This document shows positions 58,642-64,000 of a stretch of 64,000 nt of DNA, in pieces (position 1 is the first letter of the stretch; every line of letters starts with the position of its first letter). Where the stretch lies: the NCBI GenBank assembly GCA_002118135.1, contig BDIU01000123.1, forward strand, positions 186,001 to 250,000, in the 5' to 3' direction. The stretch comes from Trebouxia sp. TZW2008. Lineage: Eukaryota; Chlorophyta; Trebouxiophyceae; Trebouxiales; Trebouxiaceae. A program made the translations under genes and the position numbers. The notes under the pieces are model-generated. The model made no database searches. It saw only the letters and a program-made list of their open reading frames with translations, and was not told the origin of the DNA.

Positions 58642-60615
58642 TGCCTGTGTCTGACATTGCTTGCTAGCCCACAAATACTGCCAGCTGTACACACTAATAC
58701 AGCAGCTTCTCTTTGTAATTGTAAGGACACTTGATGTGTAGACATCCTCAATGTAAGGACACTGCATTCTGTAAGCAGTCAATGCATTCTGACTGCAGTG
58801 GCACCTCTGAGTAAGCACAAGTCAATATAAGGACAGAACTCTTGGGGATCGAAGCAGTAACTACAAAGAGAGATCACTGTATATTGGCAATGCCGGCAGG
58901 GCCAAATACTGCTGCCTCGTTTGGCAAACAGCATGAGCAACAGCATTCAGCACTGTTGGCAAAACCGTTTGCAACTTGCTGTACAAAAGCTGCAGCAGCA
59001 GCAGCAGCAAAATGCCTGTAGGACGTTCTTGGCATTGTTCGCTGACCTATCAACGCTTCCTGCTGTACAAATCAAAAGGTGGTCTACAATCGCCTGCAGG
59101 GCCAAACACTACTGCTGCATTGGGCAAAGAGCGTGAGCAACAGCAGTCAGCACAGTCAGGCAGCACTGCTGCTGCACCAGTCAACCTAGCTCTGCCCAGA
59201 GACCGCAAGACACGAGTCTTGTTGCCATCTGAGACTGATGCTCAGGTAACACAATGGCACAGTCTTGCTTGCACGAGGCAAGCAGCACATCGTGACACAC
59301 CCTACTAGATCTGCCCTGTGTATGTCTTTCTGCTTGCCTGTATTCTGACACACTTTGTGTGTTGTGTGTGCTCTGCTGGTGCTCATATTTAGCGGCTTGT
59401 CTGCGATCAATTCAAAGGTCATTGCTGCTGCAAGTTTGCAGCCAGCTGAATGGCAAAGTCAGCACCACAAGCTTGGGCCAGCTTTGCAGCAGATGTCGTG
59501 GTATGATGGTGATCAGATTGTATTAGATGTTTTGCAGGTGCCAGATTATGTTTTCCAGCAATCTGCTGCAGAGCTCAAGCAGGCATTTATGAAGGCAAAA
59601 AAGAAACGGGAAATGGACTCCATGCTCATGACGCGCGCTTACCGGGAAAAGCTGGCTGGTGGCAAAACTCAGAAGGGGACCTACATCTATGCTGTCATAA
59701 GGGTTCGCCTGCCAGAAGGTCTATTGCTGCAGGTAAAGCTTCACATTCTTGAGCCTATCATTCATCTTGAGCTAAGCATTTTCTCCGGCCATCCTTTGGA
59801 CGGGATGGTGCAGCAAGTGTACATTCCATTTTGCACGTGCAAGCTGTGGTATACCTGTTTTGGCAGATGCATGTACTGTGCTGTCATCAGAACTTGCCTG
59901 CCAGAAGATTGCTATTGCTGCAGGTCAGTTGATCTCGAGCTTATCATTTTCTCCAATCACTCCTTGAATCTGATTGCACAGCAAATGTGCTTGCTGTCTC
60001 TCATATTCGTGCTGTCTCTGCCTGGTTAAACAGACATCGTCCTTGCATGTGTGTTGATTTGCAAACACAACTCTGGCTGCAATCTGTATGAGTGCATGTA
60101 GAACATTTCAGCCGCTGTCTCTGAGCAGCATCTTTGGGCTGTCTTTGCATCAGGGTACTGTGCATGATCAAAGCTTGCTTGCCATGTGAAAAGTGAGTAC
60201 AGTGACCTATTTTTGTAGCAATTGCTTTCTCCCCAAGAACCTTGTCCTTACAACAAATTTTCGTCATTCAGAATGCAGTGATTGGTCTCCAATTGCGGTG
60301 TGTTCACATTGGAAACGTCTTGACATCGAGTGTGCTTACAAAGAGAAGCTACAATAATGCCTTGCAATGTAGGGAGAGTTCAATGCCAGAGAGCCTGTAA
60401 GCACCATCTTTGAATGGGTTTCAGACAGCCTGAGGGATCCAGCCTCGACATACGAGCTGATTCTGCCAAGCAGAAAGCCACTAATCACCTCAATGGGTAG
60501 AATATCTGATGCAGATTTGTTGCCATCAGCGCTGTTGAATCTGCGCTTTGACGGACCTAGTGCATGTCAGAAACTGCCGTCATTGCATGATGACCTCCTG
60601 CAGAGAGTAGAGTAG
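54713..60615 (+). CDS. UBXN6: UBXN6/UBXD1-like p97/CDC48 cofactor (PUB and UBX domains)
   Basis: UBXD1-type proteins bind the p97/CDC48 C terminus through a PUB domain in lysosomal and endosomal quality control. The ATG at 54713 gives MDEVTSKLKKLFKSKPKGFK, like the basic VIM-type N terminus. Exon 1 ends at 54805. A P/Q-rich exon lies at 54.9-55.1 kb. The PUB domain follows: AAAAEVLTKVLRNIVDHPTD then AKYR (55.56-55.63 kb), LKLNNKKVQQ and VDGALELLQASGFELVFEE (56.22-56.43 kb), GYLWFPEDAELWVLQAALQL (57.13 kb). Then come serine/glutamine-rich exons with RDRKTRVLLPSETDAQ (59.2 kb), DYVFQQSAAELKQAFMKAKK (59.54 kb), and the UBX domain (YIYAVIRVRLPEGLLLQ, joined to GEFNAREPVSTIFEWVSDSL from 60372). 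The stop is at 60613-60615. The order matches animal UBXN6. Exon copies leave internal joins open. Confidence 0.8.
55226..55310. repeat. (CATGCAA)n heptamer tract
   Basis: About ten tandem CATGCAA units decaying into CATACGACATACAAC and CATGCAGCATGC, in the intron before the PUB exon. Confidence 0.9.
56015..56432 (+). repeat. Two copies of the PUB-domain exon (UBX gene)
   Basis: AGGAAGCTGAAGCTGAACAA then CAAGAAGGTGCAGCAA begins both copies (about 56.02 and 56.21 kb). The first loses frame after QQAVVNV. The second is open through LELLQASGFELVFEEVSPE. Confidence 0.8.
56930..57375 (+). repeat. Three copies of the GYLWFPEDA exon (UBX gene)
   Basis: Copies begin near 56.95 (GYLWFSEDADLGVLHAALQL), 57.12 (GYLWFPEDAELWVLQAALQL) and 57.28 kb (shortened, out of frame). 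The 3' part CCCCTTCTCCAA-like ending is shared by the last two. Confidence 0.75.
57875..58495 (+). repeat. Four copies of a serine-rich exon (UBX gene)
   Basis: CTCTTGCGGCGCAGAGCAGC then TCATCTAGTCTGGGTAGC is repeated near 57.93, 58.13, 58.27 and, in a shortened form, 58.42 kb. Each begins after a GCAGGGAGCA-type acceptor. The frame giving QSSSSSLGSNATS is open in the third copy. Confidence 0.7.
58600..59165 (+). repeat. Duplicated CAG-tract exon blocks (UBX gene)
   Basis: A CAG run followed by AATGCCTGT occurs at about 58.61 and 58.99 kb. GCAGGGCCAAATACTGCTGC then AGCATGAGCAACAGCA recurs at about 58.90 and 59.10 kb. The second block leads into the real exon (RDRKTRVLLPSE). Confidence 0.65.
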
Positions 60616-61396
60616 TTGCTGACTGGTATTTCTTAGAGTGCAAAAGACTAGAACAGAAAGTCTAGTGATCACGAATATGCCAACACACTTGTCTGCCAGA
60701 CAACGTGTACAGGCTGTACAGGGGTGTGATGTTGCTTATGCATACAAATCTGCACAAGCAGCAGTTGCAAAAAGCAGCTGAAATAGCCAAGCTGGCAGCA
60801 CACACAAATGGTTCAACCTGACAATGCAACAGCCTTTTCGAAGGATGACGTTCGGCATGGCGCATCATGATATTAAGGCTGTTCAGTGCGCAGCAGGCAG
60901 TCAGCCAGGGTATGTGTATCAGGCAGATCAAGCCTAGCCTATGTTACAAAAGGGCAGAGGTCATTGCAGCAAGATAATTCAGCAAACACACGTCAAAGGA
61001 ACATCGATTGTCGCGGTCGAAACCAAAGTCTACCTACACATGAGCAAGTATAATCCACAACTACAAGAGGATCTCATTGCTCAAAGTCAAGCTGGAGATG
61101 TGACTTGAGCAAGCAAAATTCGTTCAGCCTACTTTGAGGTTGCCTTATTGGTAGTTGATGGCATAGGGAGGAGCTAGACTATAACACATCAACAATCATA
61201 AAGCAAGCCTGCGAAGGGGACAAATATATGCCTACGCCTGAGCACCAGCACAACAGGGAGACATGGCTGAGAGAGTGTCAGGAACACTGGAGAATGGTTA
61301 TACCTTAACTACAAAACAAATTGTCATGTAAGCTTCACACCTGACTACAAGCATTGGAAATAATGGTACAAAACAAGTACAGTACATAGGCAGACC
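60616..61396. other. Convergent intergenic region
   Basis: This lies between the UBX stop and the stop of the minus-strand membrane protein. It is AT-richer in its right half. No exon or RNA gene is recognised. Confidence 0.4.
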
Positions 61397-61939
61397 TCAA
61401 GGCTGCAAGGGGTTGTCTTTGTTCAATACACCAGTGGACCACACAACAAGCGCTGTCACAATAGCTAGCCATCGCAGGCCTCGGAATTTCTCATAATTGA
61501 TGACCTGTCTGCGCAGCAGCTTCTCCTGGTGCGCAGTTGTTACACCACGTGTGTCCTGGATGTTGTGTCTTTCGTCTTTTCCGCCGTGCTGTGAATAGTC
61601 TCCGGGGAGAGGAGGCTCGGGCACAGACTGAAAGCTTCTCTGAAGGAATTCTAAGGCGACTGCAATGCTGATGACTGCGAAAAGGAGGGATGTCCCCGTC
61701 AGCAGCTCTGGTGTAGTGCCTGCCGTGGGCGCAAGAATACGGGTGAGCTCTTTGCTTGTCAGATCGAAGAGCCCGCCATTATCGTGTCTTGCTGTTAGCC
61801 GCCTGATTGGAAGCTCTTCCAGTATGCGAGGAAAGGTAGGAAAAGCTCTGATCCTAGACTGTGGTCTTTGCACTAGTCGTGTTGCATTGCTGAAATGGAC
61901 TGGACGCACAGAGGGAACAAGCTTGCATACTGACTGCAT
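61397..61939 (-). CDS. Unknown organelle-type membrane protein, 180 aa, single exon
   Basis: I do not recognise the family. The first in-frame ATG is at 61939 (MQSVCKLVPSVRPVHFSNAT). The N terminus is rich in R, S, T and V and poor in acid, like an organelle targeting peptide (RLVQRPQSRIRAFPTF). Two hydrophobic segments follow: LLTGTSLLFAVISIAVALEF at about residue 100, and RWLAIVTALVVWSTGVLN near the C terminus. Between them is a charged loop with HGGKDERHNIQDTRGV. The frame is uninterrupted and CpG-rich, so it is probably real and may be intronless, which is unusual here. It lies 3' of BRR2 on the same strand. Confidence 0.55.
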   Translation of the reverse strand: MQSVCKLVPSVRPVHFSNATRLVQRPQSRIRAFPTFPRILEELPIRRLTARHDNGGLFDLTSKELTRILAPTAGTTPELLTGTSLLFAVISIAVALEFLQRSFQSVPEPPLPGDYSQHGGKDERHNIQDTRGVTTAHQEKLLRRQVINYEKFRGLRWLAIVTALVVWSTGVLNKDNPLQP

Positions 61940-62480
61940 TTGCGATAGTGAACTGGCGCAGCATTCGCTTGACTCCTTGTTGCGGAGCAGCAGCGAGTGC
62001 AAGTCGTGGTTTGACTCGTGTGCCACACATTGGCCAGTACTCCTGTGCAAAACTTCTTCTTCATCTCAAGCCATGTCAAGTGGAGTTTGACTCAGAGGTC
62101 GGTTGGGCATTATCTGTGACACCACTCACACCTTAGCTCATGCATATGTCGCAGCATGTCTGCAGCAAATCAGCTTGAATGACCTGTTCAGCAGGCGGCA
62201 GCAGCATCTCGGCCTAGCCAGATCGATGTACTCATGGTCTTTTACAAGCATAAGCACACCACCTCTGGCTCAAGGTCATGTAGCAGGTGCGAAGGGATAA
62301 AATACACAGCAAGGAATGCACAAAGCTGGAGAACAAATTTCGTGACAGGACTGACACACGCGATCAATCCGGGACAGGTCAACAAAATTTAGGCATGATG
62401 TACATAATGTCCGCATTTGCGACAAGTGGGCTACTTTGACGCCAGCGCGCTGCTTCAGTTCAACGACTGCTGCGCAACAT
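61940..62480. promoter_or_regulatory. Gap between BRR2 3' end and the 180-aa gene
   Basis: It should hold the BRR2 3' UTR and the promoter of the downstream gene. CG frequency rises toward 61.95 kb. Confidence 0.3.
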
Positions 62481-63806
62481 TCAGTCTTCGTCCATTTCAT
62501 TGCCTCCCTCTCCAGGCTGTACATCAAGCTCAATAGGGTACTCCTGCAACAGTGCACAGTCATTATGAGTGTGCTGAAACATCATAGGAAGCATCAGTAA
62601 CGCGCCAAATGCAGCATTGCTACCAACACCCTTTCATAGGCTTTGATCAGGTACTGGATCTGACTGTGTTGGCACACAGCGGCCAGTATGCCTGAGTTAG
62701 AATGTTGACAAACGCATTGATGCACCCAGCGATGACTCCTGGTGGAAATGCGAGGACAACTTCATTTGGGAACAATGTGAGTGTGGCAGTGCAGGCAAGC
62801 ATGCACAGAACTGATGTGTAAGCTGCTGCGCCTTGCCACAAACAATGTAAAAACAGCAGTGCACAAAAACATGTGATGACAAGGTGTGGGCTGCTGCACC
62901 TGATCACAGCCGTTCCAGCTGTCACACATGAAGTAGAGGGAGAGCTCTTGCTGGCCAGTCTGGTCAGGCACAGTGAACTGGAGCTTGGAGGTGCCCTTCT
63001 GCTTGAGCGGCACTCGCTTGATGACCAGGCATGTGTTGTCAACAGGCTTGCCTATCAGCACCCACCAGTTCTCTTCCTTCCTCTGAGGGAACCTGTCACA
63101 AACCAGCACAGACTGAGTGACATGTTGTTTCAGCTTATGAGTACTGTGTTGATGTGCAGTGAGAGGTTCCATGCTGTGATGAGTGATGTTAGCCTGTCTT
63201 TGTTGCAGTCAGATGTACGCTGTGCTGAGCGAGTGAGCGAATACTTTACCTACTTTAGCCAGCCAACAAGGCTGATTGCATGTGCCACATGATGGCAATG
63301 ACTAGATGTTTGTGAGGTCTGGGCTGAGATTGTGATGCATGCTTTATGTCAAAGTAGCGTGAGTCATGACGGGACGGGCAAGCAAAGTGTGTATAGCAAA
63401 CAATGGAGTCAATGAACCATGTTCTTAGTCTTGTGTAGTAAGCCAGCCAGATGGGACTCATGGAACTTCCTGGCTACAAACGCTCAGCTGTATGGGTATG
63501 AAAATGTATTGATATGAAGATATACACAAAGCACAACGTACTGTAGTGATGACGGAGAATACCAACAGAAATAACGACACAAAAGATAGGCAATGCTGAC
63601 CTGGGCGCATGAACAGGAGCTAGCTCTTGTCCCTCTGCCAGTGTGCGTTCCATGATCACTTGCACCGTCACTTGCTGACCAGCAGTCACGGTGTGGCCAC
63701 CCACCACTTCCAGGTCAACGTCAATGTCAGGGTAGCGATTACAGACGCGCGCTACATCTGCCAGCTGAGGGTCGCTCATTTGCAGCAACTCTCGCCTGTC
63801 GCTCTC
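62481..63806 (-). CDS. BRR2: Spliceosomal helicase BRR2 (SNRNP200), C-terminal exons (partial)
   Basis: BRR2 is the U5 snRNP helicase that unwinds U4/U6. Only the end of the second Sec63 domain lies in the window; the gene continues beyond 64000. Three exons are resolved with GT-AG borders and correct phase. The first, 63601-63806, reads LLQMSDPQLADVARVCNRYP then DIDVDLEVVGGHTVTAGQQV. The second, 62900-63094, reads FPQRKEENWWVLIGKP, KRVPLKQKGTSKLQFTVPDQ and LSLYFMCDSWNGCDQ. The third, 62481-62543, reads EYPIELDVQPGEGGNEMDED then a stop. These match the immunoglobulin-like FN3 tail of the human and plant proteins, including WW-V-IG, the YFM-D motif, GCDQEY and an acidic tail. No exon duplication was noticed in this stretch. 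Confidence 0.88.
63250..63306 (+). repeat. Dispersed repeat B, copy 2
   Basis: TTTAGCCAGCCAACAAGGCT then GATTGCATGTGCCAC and GGCAATGACTA resemble the copy at 31622-31682. It is in a BRR2 intron. Confidence 0.45.
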
Positions 63807-63879
63807 CTGTGGTCACAAAGGTGGATGTGATTTGCAGAGCACAGTGTCAAGCATTACACCGCATGGCATAACACAGCAG

Positions 63880-64000
63880 AGCAGGTGTGACAAGAGATAG
63901 GCACATGTTGTGCAGCACAGCAAAACACATCAATGCAGCATAACACTGCAGCATAGCGTGGCGATGCACAGTGCAGCACAGCGCACAGCATGGCAATGCA
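63880..64000. repeat. Low-complexity CAGCACAG/CAGCATAG tract
   Basis: GCAGCACAGC and GCAGCATA units to the window edge, similar in style to 45.29-45.48 kb. Presumably in a BRR2 intron. Confidence 0.6.

Noticed and set aside
61397..62050. Longer 217-codon version of the 180-aa membrane protein
   Set aside because: The extra 37 codons begin at a TTG. The first ATG in frame is at 61939.
62647..63042. 131-codon minus-strand frame overlapping BRR2 exons
   Set aside because: It runs in the wrong frame through a BRR2 exon and intron. The correct frame with consistent splice borders gives the conserved Sec63 tail.
1..64000. Prokaryotic-style features (operons, CRISPR, Shine-Dalgarno sites, integrons)
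   Set aside because: The genes are split by GT-AG introns and several are eukaryote-specific. The tandem units are exon copies, not spacers between constant repeats.
1..64000. tRNA or rRNA genes
   Set aside because: No stretch with convincing A/B-box cloverleaf structure or rRNA core sequence was noticed by eye; a covariance-model scan would be decisive.
1..64000. Dinoflagellate origin
   Set aside because: Gene orientation alternates frequently and the splice donors examined are GT. Unidirectional gene blocks and frequent GC/GA donors were not seen. The plastid gene set fits a green alga better.

Overview
The window reads as nuclear DNA of an intron-rich green alga. Almost every protein here is assembled from short exons with GT-AG borders. 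Plastid-targeted proteins typical of green plastids are present: a Tic20-type translocon subunit, a CreA-family protein and a chloroplast sulfate-transporter ATPase. They sit beside eEFSec, the selenocysteine elongation factor, which chlorophytes keep and land plants have lost. Species and class cannot be read from the sequence. Gene identities rest on motifs recognised by eye; no database search was run.

Layout. 1-684 (+): 3' exons of a GNAT acetyltransferase. 2040-10921 (-): FIGNL1-type AAA ATPase. 11495-12821 (+): disordered RNA-export-adaptor-like protein with a WxHDLF motif. 13388 to about 17.57 kb (-): phytanoyl-CoA dioxygenase-like enzyme. 18139-24337 (-): eEFSec. 24629-31420 (+): type II NAD(P)H dehydrogenase. 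33324-34814 (-): CreA family. 35076 to about 36.57 kb (+): Tic20 family. 38228-43083 (+): START-like lipid-binding protein with a myristoylation-type N terminus. 44533-49586 (-): chloroplast sulfate ABC ATPase. About 49.98-54.28 kb (+): ATP/ADP-antiporter-like (TLC/NTT) carrier. 54713-60615 (+): UBXN6/UBXD1-like PUB+UBX protein. 61397-61939 (-): unknown organelle-type membrane protein. 62481 to the right edge (-): C terminus of the spliceosomal helicase BRR2/SNRNP200. The genes belong to unrelated pathways, so there is no operon-like logic. Several pairs diverge from short shared 5' regions (eEFSec/NDH2 291 bp, CreA/Tic20 261 bp, FIGNL1/WxHD protein 573 bp).

The most striking property is architectural. 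Nearly every multi-exon gene carries extra same-strand, tandem, mostly truncated or mutated copies of its own exons inside the neighbouring introns. Examples are several P-loop exon copies and six 250-bp FKTAK-exon units in FIGNL1, four iron-ligand exons in the dioxygenase gene, and about eight decayed copies of the stop-codon exon after NDH2. A second property is base composition. Gene bodies look poor in CpG and rich in TG/CA, with many TGCATGCA palindromes, whereas the 5' end of nearly every gene is a CpG-rich island. Two further CpG-rich segments (about 1.2-1.5 and 43.5-43.9 kb) have no recognised gene.
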